A stretch of DNA of 64,000 nucleotides. It comes from Cronobacter turicensis z3032 (GTDB lineage Bacteria; Pseudomonadota; Gammaproteobacteria; Enterobacterales; Enterobacteriaceae). This document shows positions 1 to 7,395 of this stretch, piece by piece. Made by a program: the position numbers and the translations under genes. The notes under the pieces are model-generated. The model saw only the letters and a list, made by a program, of their open reading frames with translations. It was not told where the DNA came from and made no database searches. The stretch spans positions 2,794,074-2,858,073 of the forward strand of contig FN543093.2 of assembly GCA_000027065.2 (NCBI GenBank). The letters are read 5' to 3'. Every line of letters begins with the position of its first letter. The stretch's first letter is position 1.

Positions 1-312
1 AGCGGCATCCCGCTTATCGCCCTGCGCGAAGTGGCTGGCTGGGAGCATGACCTGCACGCGGCGATGGAAAATATTCAGGATGAGATAGATCTGGTGGGTG
101 AAAGCGCCGCCAGCATCGATGCCTACGCCGCCACCGACCCGGCGGAGTGTTTCGCGGTGCTCTCCGAATATTTCTTTAGCGCGCCAGAGCTTTTCGCGCC
201 GCGCTTCCCGTCGTTGTGGCAGCGCTTTTGTCACTTTTACGGCCAGGATCCGCTGTTGCGCCTGCGCCAGCGCGAGACCACCGCTTTTCCCGAAGGCGGT
301 CAGGTGCATTGA
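1..312 (+). CDS. mtfA: MtfA C-terminal part (5' end outside window)
   Basis: The frame is open from base 1, so this is the 3' end of a gene that begins upstream. The 103 visible residues include [20 protein letters not shown] and [19 protein letters not shown], which I recognise as the C-terminus of MtfA (YeeI). MtfA is a zinc metallopeptidase-like protein that binds and titrates the glucose repressor Mlc, so it influences ptsG expression. Its HExxH zinc motif lies upstream and is not visible here. A tRNA-Asn gene follows about 100 bases downstream, as in E. coli. Identification rests on recalled similarity and on synteny. Confidence 0.9.
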   Translation, partial: SGIPLIALREVAGWEHDLHAAMENIQDEIDLVGESAASIDAYAATDPAECFAVLSEYFFSAPELFAPRFPSLWQRFCHFYGQDPLLRLRQRETTAFPEGGQVH

Positions 313-366
313 AACCGCAAACTGACGCAGAATTAAGCATTTGAATCCATAGCGTAATTTTTTGCG

Positions 367-395
367 TTGACACCGATACGGGGCATGATTATTAT
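367..395 (+). promoter_or_regulatory. Promoter of tRNA-Asn copy 1
   Basis: A -35 TTGACA (367-372) and a -10 TATTAT (390-395) are separated by 17 bases. A GC-rich discriminator (GCGCCCC) follows, typical of stable-RNA promoters under stringent control. The tRNA begins 18 bases after the -10 element. Confidence 0.7.
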
Positions 396-413
396 GCGCC
401 CCGTTCACACGAT

Positions 414-489
414 TCCTCTGTAGTTCAGTCGGTAGAACGGCGGACTGTTAATCCGTATGTCACTGGTTCGAGTCCAGTCAGAGGAGCCA
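414..489 (+). tRNA. asnT: tRNA-Asn (GUU), copy 1
   Basis: This is a 76-base cloverleaf with acceptor TCCTCTG pairing with CAGAGGA, anticodon loop CTGTTAATC carrying anticodon GTT, T-loop GGTTCGAGTCC and an encoded CCA. It is identical to the three other tRNA-Asn genes at 4439, 8983 and 16084. The symbol asnT is by position next to mtfA. tRNA-Asn genes are common integration targets for genomic islands. Confidence 0.97.
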
Positions 490-494
490 AATTC

Positions 495-529
495 AAAAAA
501 GCCCGCTTTTTAGCGGGCTTTTTGCTTTT
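495..529 (+). terminator. Rho-independent terminator of tRNA-Asn copy 1
   Basis: The hairpin GCCCGC-TTTTTA-GCGGGC (501-518) is flanked by A6 upstream and a T-rich tract downstream, so it could act in both directions. The same element follows copies 2 and 4, and an orphan copy lies at 19714. Confidence 0.9.
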
Positions 530-786
530 CAGCTTCCGCGCCTCGTTGTTTTACACCTTGCTGTTTTCATACACCGTCGTGATTCTCGCCACATAATCCT
601 CTGTTCACACCGCTTCCCTGAGTCAAATGGTCCTTTCACGCCCGTCACGGCGCAAAACGGTTTTCACCCGACGGCTGTCGCTGTAGTCTCAGTGACGGCT
701 TTTTTGGCTGCGTACGATGTGAGTAACCTTCAATCTGCTTTGATAACAATAAAAATACAGAATGTTGACGAATGGACAGGACAACG

Positions 787-2106
787 ATGGATTCCACGCT
801 CATGACTCCCCGCCCTAATGAGGCGCTCCCTCCTTTCAACCGTGCACGCCGTGCCGCCTGGGGCAGCTTTGCCGGCGCGGTCGTAGACTGGTTTGATTTC
901 TTACTCTATGGCATTACTGCGGCGCTGGTGTTTAACACCGAGTTTTTCCCGCAAATCTCGCCAGCGATGGGAACCCTCGCCGCCTTCGCCACCTTCGGCG
1001 TCGGCTTTCTATTCCGCCCGCTCGGCGGCATTGTCTTTGGTCACTTCGGCGACCGCCTGGGCCGCAAGCGGATGCTGATGATGACCGTCTGGATGATGGG
1101 CATCGCCACTGCCTGCATCGGCATTCTGCCGTCGTTCGCCACGATTGGCTGGTGGGCGCCTGCGCTGCTGGTGACGCTGCGCGCCATCCAGGGGTTCGCC
1201 GTAGGCGGCGAATGGGGCGGCGCGGCGCTACTTGCCGTAGAAAGCGCGCCCGCTGGCAAAAAAGCGTTTTACAGTAGCGGCATTCAGGTGGGATATGGCG
1301 TCGGGCTGCTGCTTTCCACTGGTCTGGTGTCGCTTATCAGCTATCTGACGACCGATGCGCAGTTCCTGAGCTGGGGCTGGCGCCTGCCATTCCTGTTCAG
1401 CATTGTGCTGGTGCTGGGCGCGCTGTGGGTGCGTAACGGCATGGAAGAGTCCGCCGAATTCGAGCGGGCGCAGGCAGCAAAGCCTGCCGGGGCGAAAAAG
1501 CGGCTACCGGTCTTTGAGGCGCTGGTGCGTCACCCCGGCGCATTCCTGAAAATTATCGCCCTGCGCCTGTGCGAACTGCTGACCATGTATATCGTCACCG
1601 CGTTTGCGCTTAGCTACTCGACGCAGAATCTGGGCCTGCCGCGCGAGCTGTTTCTCAATATCGGCCTGCTGGTGGGCGGCGTGAGCTGTCTGACCATTCC
1701 GCTGTTCGCCTGGATGGCCGATCGTTACGGACGTCGACGCATTTACATTACCGGCGCGCTGCTCGGCGCGCTGAGCGCCTTCCCCTTCTTTATGGCGCTG
1801 GAAGCTCGCTCGATTGTCGGCGTAGTGATTTTCTCGCTGATGCTCGCGAATATTGCGCACGATATGGTGGTCTGCGTGCAGCAGCCGATGTTTACCGAAA
1901 TGTTCGGCGCGGGGTACCGCTACAGCGGCGCGGGCGTCGGGTATCAGGTGGCAAGCGTCGTAGGCGGCGGCTTTACGCCGTTTATCGCCGCCGCCCTGCT
2001 GACCTTCTCCGGCGGCGCATGGCATACCGTGGCGATTTACCTGATGGCGGGTTGTCTGCTGTCGGCGCTTACCGCGCTCTTTATTAAAACGCCGCAACCG
2101 CAGTAA
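787..2106 (+). CDS. shiA: Shikimate transporter ShiA (MFS, MHS family)
   Basis: This is a 439-residue major facilitator protein of the metabolite:H+ symporter group. It shows about 12 hydrophobic segments and the MFS signatures GHFGDRLGRKRM (loop 2-3) and ADRYGRRR (loop 8-9). Also visible are RAIQGFAVGGEWGGA and the N-terminal WFDFLLYG typical of this subfamily. Similarity to E. coli ShiA is obvious over its full length (438 residues there). ShiA imports shikimate and dehydroshikimate across the inner membrane. I chose the ATG at 787 rather than the one at 772 because MDSTL matches the known N-terminus and GGACA lies just upstream. The gene lies between a tRNA-Asn and the convergent cbl gene. 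Confidence 0.93.
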   Translation: MDSTLMTPRPNEALPPFNRARRAAWGSFAGAVVDWFDFLLYGITAALVFNTEFFPQISPAMGTLAAFATFGVGFLFRPLGGIVFGHFGDRLGRKRMLMMTVWMMGIATACIGILPSFATIGWWAPALLVTLRAIQGFAVGGEWGGAALLAVESAPAGKKAFYSSGIQVGYGVGLLLSTGLVSLISYLTTDAQFLSWGWRLPFLFSIVLVLGALWVRNGMEESAEFERAQAAKPAGAKKRLPVFEALVRHPGAFLKIIALRLCELLTMYIVTAFALSYSTQNLGLPRELFLNIGLLVGGVSCLTIPLFAWMADRYGRRRIYITGALLGALSAFPFFMALEARSIVGVVIFSLMLANIAHDMVVCVQQPMFTEMFGAGYRYSGAGVGYQVASVVGGGFTPFIAAALLTFSGGAWHTVAIYLMAGCLLSALTALFIKTPQPQ

Positions 2107-2113
2107 TCATCAC

Positions 2114-2140
2114 GCCCCGTCAGCTGCCCGCTGGCGGGGC
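2114..2140. terminator. Hairpin between convergent shiA and cbl
   Basis: An 11-bp GC-rich stem (GCCCCGTCAGC with GCTGGCGGGGC) lies in the short gap between two convergent genes. No T-run follows on either strand, so it is a weak or atypical terminator, or simply an mRNA 3'-end hairpin. Confidence 0.4.
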
Positions 2141-2148
2141 GCTCGCCG

Positions 2149-3102
2149 CTAAATCTGATAATCGATCACCACTTCACCGGCAGGCTCCAGCGCCTGCTGC
2201 TTAATCTCCTCAAGCGACAATCCGGCGTTGCACAGTTCAATAAAGCGCCAGACGTAGTTGCGCTGAAGTTGCCCGCGCTTCAGGCCCAGCCAGACGGTGT
2301 TGGCGTCGAAAAGATGCTTTGTGTCGAGCCGCGCGAGGAGGCTTTCTTCATGGGGTTCGCTCGCCTGCTCTGCCACCAGCCCGATGCCCAGCCCCAGTTC
2401 AACGTAGGTTTTGATGACGTCGGAATCCTGCGCGCTCAGGACGATATCCGGCGTCAGCCCTTTGCGGCTGAAGGCTTCGTCAATACGCGAGCGACCCGTA
2501 ATGCCTTGCCGGTAGGTAATAAGCGGCCAGCGGCTGATCTCTTCAAGCGTCAGCGGGCTGGCCTGCGTGAGCGGGTGATCCTTCGGCACGAGCAGGCTGT
2601 GATGCCAGCGAAACCACGGATAAGCCACCAGCCCCGGATCGGCGCTTAAGCGTTCGCTGGCGATACCGATATCCGCCGTCCCGCTTTGCAGGAGTGATTC
2701 TATCTCCTGCGGCGTGCCCTGAATCAGCTCAAGGCGCACCTCGGGAAAGAGCGAACGAAAGGTTTTGATAACCGATGGCAGGCTGTAACGGGCCTGGGTG
2801 TGCGTCGTGGCGATAGTCAGCACGCCACTGGCGTCGTTGGTGAAGAGATCGGCTAAGCGGCGCACGTTACTGGCTTCGTTAAGGATGCGCTCGGCAATCA
2901 CCAGCAGCGCTTTGCCAGGCTCGGTCATGCCCAGAAGGCGTTTGCCGCGGCGAATGAAAATCTCAATGCCGAGCTCTTCTTCCAGCTCGCGGATATGACG
3001 GCTGACGCCGGACTGCGAGGTATAAAGCATGTTGGCTACTTCGGTGAGATTAAAATCCCGCCTCGCCGCCTCACGAATAATTTTCAGTTGCTGGAAATTC
3101 AC
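2149..3102 (-). CDS. cbl: LysR-type regulator Cbl
   Basis: This 317-residue LysR-type transcription factor closely resembles E. coli Cbl (CysB-like, 316 residues). The N-terminal winged helix-turn-helix (about 1-60) contains MLYTSQSGVSRHIRELEEELG. The substrate-binding-like effector domain follows (about 90-300) and includes TTHTQARYSLP. Cbl activates genes for using organosulfur compounds (tau, ssu) under sulfate limitation, with adenosine phosphosulfate as anti-inducer. The start is GTG at 3102, fixed by the MNFQQLKIIREA N-terminus shared with Cbl and CysB. The gene lies 101 bases downstream of nac on the same strand; in E. coli the two are also adjacent and cbl is linked to nitrogen control. 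Confidence 0.94.
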   Translation of the reverse strand: MNFQQLKIIREAARRDFNLTEVANMLYTSQSGVSRHIRELEEELGIEIFIRRGKRLLGMTEPGKALLVIAERILNEASNVRRLADLFTNDASGVLTIATTHTQARYSLPSVIKTFRSLFPEVRLELIQGTPQEIESLLQSGTADIGIASERLSADPGLVAYPWFRWHHSLLVPKDHPLTQASPLTLEEISRWPLITYRQGITGRSRIDEAFSRKGLTPDIVLSAQDSDVIKTYVELGLGIGLVAEQASEPHEESLLARLDTKHLFDANTVWLGLKRGQLQRNYVWRFIELCNAGLSLEEIKQQALEPAGEVVIDYQI

Positions 3103-3203
3103 AGCGCCCCCGGGAGCGATTTAACATGACGCTATTGTTAAAGTCCCCCGGCGGGCATCACAAATAATAAAAAGCTGTCTGTTATTCCGTTGTGGAATAT
3201 CTG

Positions 3204-4121
3204 TCAGCCCACCAGCAACAGCTCGCGGTTTTCCAGCGCCGGACGCGCCACCAGCGACAGCAGAATATCTTTCACGGCCTGCGCCTGCGGCGTTAACGGC
3301 GCGCGGGAGGAGACATTGAGCGAGAGCGGCAGCGTCATTGACGGGCTGGTAATACGGGCGAGCCAGCCGTTCGTCGAGCTGGCGAGCGAGCGCGCCGCGG
3401 ATTCCGGCAACACCGTTACCCCCATACCGCTGGCAATTGCGGCGCTCAACGTGGACACCGATTCGATTTCTCCGATGATTTTCGCGGTCAGTCGGCGTAG
3501 CGAGAAAGCTTCATCCACACGCTTGCGCACGGCGCTGTAATCGCGCGGCAGGAAGAGATTCATCTGGGCGACGCTCGTCAGATCCACGCTCTGCCCCGGA
3601 CAATCGCGCGTGCCGACCAGGAACAGATCTTCTTTAATGAGCGGCTGGCTGGTGAGCCCGGCCACCGGCGCGCGGTCATATAACACCGCCATATCGAGCT
3701 GGCCGCTCAGCAGTTTATCGTTCAGCGCAGCACCGCTGTCTTCATGCAGATACACCAACACGTCCGGGAGTTCGGCGCGCACGGCCTGCAACAGCGGCAT
3801 AGTCACCGAGGAGGCGGCCGTACCAGGCGCAAGCCCGACAGAAACCTGGCCCTGAAGCGTCTGGCCGACATTGTTGACGGCAAGCTGCGCCTGCTCACAC
3901 TGGCGCAAAATGGTGCGGGCATGCGCATAAAGGATTTTCCCGGCTTCCGTTGGCGTGACGCCCCGTTTGGTACGAATCAACAGTTGCTGATCCATCTCCC
4001 CTTCGAGCGTCGCGACCTGCTGGCTTAACGCGGGCTGCGCGATATGCAGCACTTCCGCCGCCTGCGTCAGGCTACCGATATCGACGATTTTCACGAAGTA
4101 TTTCAGTCGTCTTAAGTTCAT
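3204..4121 (-). CDS. nac: Nitrogen assimilation control protein Nac
   Basis: This is a 305-residue LysR-type regulator of the Nac family. The N-terminal HTH contains GSLTQAAEVLHIAQPALSQQVATLE, and the C-terminal effector-like domain is typical of Nac. Nac links NtrC/sigma-54 to sigma-70 genes during nitrogen limitation: it activates genes such as hut, put and ure, and represses gdhA and its own gene. The ATG at 4121 is preceded by AGGAGG, which decides the start; an upstream in-frame start (4160) lacks such a site. A sigma-54 promoter lies about 58 bases upstream and an NtrC site about 190 bases upstream (separate entries), matching known nac regulation. Confidence 0.95.
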   Translation of the reverse strand: MNLRRLKYFVKIVDIGSLTQAAEVLHIAQPALSQQVATLEGEMDQQLLIRTKRGVTPTEAGKILYAHARTILRQCEQAQLAVNNVGQTLQGQVSVGLAPGTAASSVTMPLLQAVRAELPDVLVYLHEDSGAALNDKLLSGQLDMAVLYDRAPVAGLTSQPLIKEDLFLVGTRDCPGQSVDLTSVAQMNLFLPRDYSAVRKRVDEAFSLRRLTAKIIGEIESVSTLSAAIASGMGVTVLPESAARSLASSTNGWLARITSPSMTLPLSLNVSSRAPLTPQAQAVKDILLSLVARPALENRELLLVG

Positions 4122-4178
4122 TTTGCCTCCTGTACGGAATGCCAGAGCCAATGCCGGCAATGATGTCGTAACAGGTTT

Positions 4179-4194
4179 TGCAAGATGCTTGCCA
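4179..4194 (-). promoter_or_regulatory. Sigma-54 (RpoN) promoter of nac
   Basis: Read on the minus strand, TGGCA-AGCATC-TTGCA gives the -24 GG and -12 GC dinucleotides exactly 10 bases apart, as RpoN requires. The -12 element ends 57 bases before the nac ATG. In known enterobacterial nac genes the only promoter is sigma-54 dependent and NtrC activated. Confidence 0.85.
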
Positions 4195-4310
4195 GTTTTT
4201 AAAAAGATGGCATGGCTTATATAAGCGCTTAAATTATAAGAGGAAGCGATAACTTATCGCTGGTAATGATTGAAACACTGTTTTGCTTATGCCCCATAAG
4301 AGGTACTTTC

Positions 4311-4325
4311 GCACCAGAATAGTGC
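4311..4325. promoter_or_regulatory. NtrC binding site upstream of nac
   Basis: The dyad GCAC-CAGAATA-GTGC has the seven-base spacing of the NtrC consensus. It lies roughly 150 bases upstream of the expected nac transcription start, a normal enhancer distance for a sigma-54 promoter. Confidence 0.75.
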
Positions 4326-4391
4326 ACGAGCAGAAGGCGCGTGCAATTTGACGGTTTTCTCAGCAAACGAATTATCTGGCGCGTTCAGGGC

Positions 4392-4420
4392 TTTACAACG
4401 TCAGGCGACCCCGGTACTAT
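4392..4420 (+). promoter_or_regulatory. Promoter of tRNA-Asn copy 2
   Basis: A -35 TTTACA (4392-4397) and a -10 TACTAT (4415-4420) have a 17-base spacer and the same GCGCCCC discriminator as the other tRNA-Asn promoters. Confidence 0.7.
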
Positions 4421-4438
4421 GCGCCCCGTTCACACGAT

Positions 4439-4514
4439 TCCTCTGTAGTTCAGTCGGTAGAACGGCGGACTGTTAATCCGTATGTCACTGGTTCGAGTCC
4501 AGTCAGAGGAGCCA
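4439..4514 (+). tRNA. tRNA-Asn (GUU), copy 2
   Basis: This gene is identical over 76 bases to copy 1 (anticodon GTT, encoded CCA). About 25 bases upstream and the downstream terminator are also shared with copy 1, so the repeat is longer than the gene. It sits between nac (divergent) and the flavin oxidoreductase gene (convergent). Confidence 0.97.
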
Positions 4515-4519
4515 AATTC

Positions 4520-4554
4520 AAAAAAGCCCGCTTTTTAGCGGGCTTTTTGCTTTT
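4520..4554. terminator. Bidirectional terminator (tRNA-Asn copy 2 / LLM gene)
   Basis: This is the same GCCCGC-TTTTTA-GCGGGC hairpin as after copy 1, with A and T tracts on both sides. It can serve the tRNA on the plus strand and the converging oxidoreductase gene on the minus strand. Confidence 0.85.
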
Positions 4555-4566
4555 CTACGGTATGTG

Positions 4567-5592
4567 TTAATCGCGCCATCCCATTGCCGGTGCGATGTGG
4601 CGCAGAACAGCCTCAATAACGTGTACGTTATAGTCCACGCCCAGCTGATTCGGCACCGTCAGCAGCAGGGTATCCGCTTCGGCAATCGCCTCGTCCTGCT
4701 TAAGCTGCTCAATGAGTTTCTCGGGTTCGGCGGCGTAACTGCGCCCGAAAATGGCGCTGGTTTTCTCATCCAGAAAACCGACCTTATCGCTGTCGTCACG
4801 GCTACTGCCGAACCAGGCGCGATCCCGGCTGTCCATCAGCGGAAAAATACTGCGGCTCACCGATACCCGGGGCGTGCGGGTATGCCCTGCCTCGGCCCAG
4901 GCGGCGCGGTAGGCGCGGATCTGCTGCGCCTGCTGAATGTGGAACGGCTCGCCGGTTTCATCATCCTTCAGGGTCGAGCTTTGCAGGTTCATGCCGAGCT
5001 TCGCCGCCCAGACGGCGGTGGCATTGGAGCCCGCTCCCCACCAGATGCGCTCGCGCAGTCCCTCAGACCAGGGTTCGAGTCTTAACAGGCCGGGCGGGTT
5101 AGCAAACATCGGCTGCGGATTGGGTTTGGCAAACCCTTCCCCACGCAGCACCTCCAGCAACGCTTCGGTGTGACGGCGCGCCATGTCGGATTCGTTTTCA
5201 CCGGCGGCGGGCTCATAGCCGAAATAGCGCCAGCCATCGATGACCTGTTCCGGCGATCCGCGGCTGATCCCCAGTTGCAGACGTCCGCCGGCGATGAGGT
5301 CCGCAGCACCTGCGCTTTCCGCCATATAGAGCGGGTTTTCATAGCGCATGTCGATAACGCCGGTGCCTATCTCAATATGGCGGGTTCTGGCGCCGATAGC
5401 GGCCAGCAGCGGAAATGGCGAGGCGAGCTGACGGGCGAAGTGGTGCACGCGAAAATACGCCCCATCCGCGCCCAGCTCTTCTGCCGCGACGGCCAGATCG
5501 ATGGATTGCAGCAGGGCATCCGCCGCGGTTCGCGTGGCGGACTGCGGCGATGAGGTCCAGTGACCAAATGATAAAAAGCCTATCTTTTTCAT
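4567..5592 (-). CDS. LLM-class flavin-dependent oxidoreductase (luciferase-like)
   Basis: This 341-residue protein has the bacterial luciferase-like monooxygenase fold. Visible family features are the first strand KKIGFLSFGHW, GADGAYFRVHHFA (about 40-53), the segment RTRHIEIGTGVIDMRYENPLYMAE and GRLQLGISRGSPEQ. Such proteins use reduced FMN (or F420 in other phyla) on diverse substrates, so the substrate cannot be read from sequence. The ATG at 5592 follows GGGATAAGC. It is a stand-alone gene, convergent with tRNA-Asn copy 2, and not part of the E. coli backbone at this site, so it looks like an insertion between the nac and amn blocks. Confidence 0.82.
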   Translation of the reverse strand: MKKIGFLSFGHWTSSPQSATRTAADALLQSIDLAVAAEELGADGAYFRVHHFARQLASPFPLLAAIGARTRHIEIGTGVIDMRYENPLYMAESAGAADLIAGGRLQLGISRGSPEQVIDGWRYFGYEPAAGENESDMARRHTEALLEVLRGEGFAKPNPQPMFANPPGLLRLEPWSEGLRERIWWGAGSNATAVWAAKLGMNLQSSTLKDDETGEPFHIQQAQQIRAYRAAWAEAGHTRTPRVSVSRSIFPLMDSRDRAWFGSSRDDSDKVGFLDEKTSAIFGRSYAAEPEKLIEQLKQDEAIAEADTLLLTVPNQLGVDYNVHVIEAVLRHIAPAMGWRD

Positions 5593-5830
5593 GCTTATCC
5601 CGTTTTCAGGGCGGGCGTTGCTGGCGCACGCGCCATGCCCGCCGCATGGTCTGGTTCAGATACCCTACTCTGTCCTGATCTCGGGGAAGAATAAATGCCC
5701 TTTGTTTAACATAATGGTTCAAATTTATTGACGGACAGGCTGCGTCGCGGGTTTTAAAGATAATAACGCCTGGCTGGCGCCAGGAATACTGGCAATAATG
5801 CATTCGGGGCCTGCGCCCCGTGACATTTTC

Positions 5831-7045
5831 TTATCTGGCCGTGGGCCAGCTTACCGACGGGGCGCGGTTTAATAGCGGCCTGGCGAACAGATAGCCCTGG
5901 AAATATTTAATGCCCACCGTTTCCAGCCAGCACCACTCCTCCACTTTCTCCACGCCTTCCGCTACCACCGTTATCTCAAGCTCAGCACAGCACCGGATGA
6001 TGCCGAGGACAATGGCCTGTTTCGGGCCATGAAGATGGATATCAGCAACGATGCTGCGGTCGATTTTAATGCGCCCGGGCTGAAAGCGCGTAAGCAGCGA
6101 CAGCCCGGCAAACCCGGCGCCAAAGTCGTCTATCGCCAGGTTGATGCCCGCAGCGCGTAACTGGCGAATCACAAACTCAAACTCATCAAAACGCGAAATC
6201 ACTTCGCTCTCGGTGACCTCAACAATGACTTGCTGCGGTAACAGGCCCTGACGCGCTATCTGTGCCAGTAAGATCTCAACCGCATCCGGAGCCTGCACCA
6301 GCGATCCGGGCAGCAGGTTGACTGAAATCATCTGGCTGCCGATATTCACCGCTTTCGCCAGCGCGAAAGCTTTTTCTTTGGAATGAAGATCGACGTTATA
6401 GAGCGTTTCGCTGGACATCGACGCAAACAAGGCGGCAGGCGAGCCGCCATCGGGAGAACGGATCAGCGCCTCAAACGCTTTAATTTTGCAGGTCAGCGGC
6501 TCCACAATCGGCTGCAGGGCAAACTGGCAGGCGATATCCATCAAGGCGGGCGGCAAGTCGTACCCAGGTTGCTGCTGGGGCGGCGGTTCGACCCGCCAGG
6601 CATCCGGTGTAAACTGGCGCGAGATCTGCTGGCGATGCGGGTTACGAAGGAAGGAGCGGATAAATTTATACACCCTCGCTTCACGGGCGAGATTGAACGG
6701 CACCACGCTGGATTTAACTACCGACTTCAGTACCGCATGGGCTTTGACATGGCGCAGGTCGAACAGCGCCATGCCGACGTTTTCAAAGTGCCGATGCGGC
6801 GCGTAGTCGCGCATCAGCTCAACGATGAAATCGTGCCGCTCGTCCCGGCTGATGCGTTCGAACAGGGCGTCAACCGAGCTCAACGGCCCTTCAAGCACCT
6901 GCAGAAACTGGTAGCCATCAAACACCAGAATGCCGCTGACCTGCATCGCGGCATTACGCGTCTGTGCCTGCCTCACGATCGCGGCCAGACTTTCATGGTC
7001 GATATCAGCTTTAAGCCGACTGCGGTAAATGAGGGTAGATAGCAT
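5831..7045 (-). CDS. Blue-light-regulated c-di-GMP phosphodiesterase (BLUF-EAL, BlrP1-like)
   Basis: This 404-residue protein has an N-terminal BLUF flavin photoreceptor (about 1-95) with Tyr7, Asn31 and Gln49 in the expected places, a linker, and a C-terminal EAL domain (about 170-400). All EAL catalytic motifs are present: E192-A-L, N243, E276, D306-D307 (DDFGAG), K328 and E363 (AEGVE), plus Q383. It therefore resembles Klebsiella BlrP1, a light-activated phosphodiesterase, more than E. coli BluF (YcgF), whose EAL domain is degenerate. It should convert c-di-GMP to pGpG in response to blue light in the cytoplasm. It is transcribed divergently from amn, without the BluR-type regulator gene beside it. 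Confidence 0.9.
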   Translation of the reverse strand: MLSTLIYRSRLKADIDHESLAAIVRQAQTRNAAMQVSGILVFDGYQFLQVLEGPLSSVDALFERISRDERHDFIVELMRDYAPHRHFENVGMALFDLRHVKAHAVLKSVVKSSVVPFNLAREARVYKFIRSFLRNPHRQQISRQFTPDAWRVEPPPQQQPGYDLPPALMDIACQFALQPIVEPLTCKIKAFEALIRSPDGGSPAALFASMSSETLYNVDLHSKEKAFALAKAVNIGSQMISVNLLPGSLVQAPDAVEILLAQIARQGLLPQQVIVEVTESEVISRFDEFEFVIRQLRAAGINLAIDDFGAGFAGLSLLTRFQPGRIKIDRSIVADIHLHGPKQAIVLGIIRCCAELEITVVAEGVEKVEEWCWLETVGIKYFQGYLFARPLLNRAPSVSWPTAR

Positions 7046-7139
7046 CGTTTTTCTGCATTCTTAGGTCATATAGAGGGGCAGTATACCCGGTTGCCTTTCG
7101 TTGCAATCCGCGAAGTTGCCCGCATATATTCTTTCAATC

Positions 7140-7153
7140 AATGCCATTGCGCC
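7140..7153 (+). repeat. 14-base direct repeat, copy 1
   Basis: The sequence AATGCCATTGCGCC recurs exactly at 7299-7312, 159 bases away. Both copies lie in the intergenic region between the BLUF-EAL gene and amn. Confidence 0.6.
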
Positions 7154-7298
7154 CTTTAATTAGCAAAAACAGGCGTATAGCCGGTGCAAATATTTATTCA
7201 TAAAGTGAATGTTCAAGGGAAACGGCGAAGGCAGGAAAATCAGCGAACAGAAAGGGATACATTAAACGCAATGCGATCGGCCGGGCATTTTACAGATT

Positions 7299-7312
7299 AA
7301 TGCCATTGCGCC
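7299..7312 (+). repeat. 14-base direct repeat, copy 2
   Basis: This is the second exact copy of AATGCCATTGCGCC, lying 84 bases before the amn start codon. It could be an operator pair or a small duplication. Confidence 0.6.
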
Positions 7313-7395
7313 ATTCCCTTAAGTTTCATAAACCTGTGCCATATTAACAGACATAGTGCAGCTTCCCGCTGTGCCACGTGGGATCAGGAGACCAG

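Larger units (their letters stand above)
7046..7395. other. Intergenic region between the BLUF-EAL gene and amn
   Basis: This 350-base non-coding stretch separates two divergent genes and must hold both promoters. I found no convincing -35/-10 pair or Pho box (amn is phosphate-controlled in E. coli). The only repeated element is a 14-base direct repeat listed separately. AGGAG at 7386-7390 is the amn ribosome binding site. Confidence 0.6.

Noticed and set aside
1504..2097. Long open frames antisense to shiA, his genes, colanic-acid genes and others
   Set aside because: These long frames arise from GC-rich codon use opposite real genes. They show no family motifs, are rich in Arg, His and Gln, and were left out throughout.
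7330..7352. CTGTGCCATATTAACAG as LexA or Pho box before amn
   Set aside because: The half-sites are one base too far apart for LexA, and the second half is inverted rather than direct, which does not suit a Pho box.
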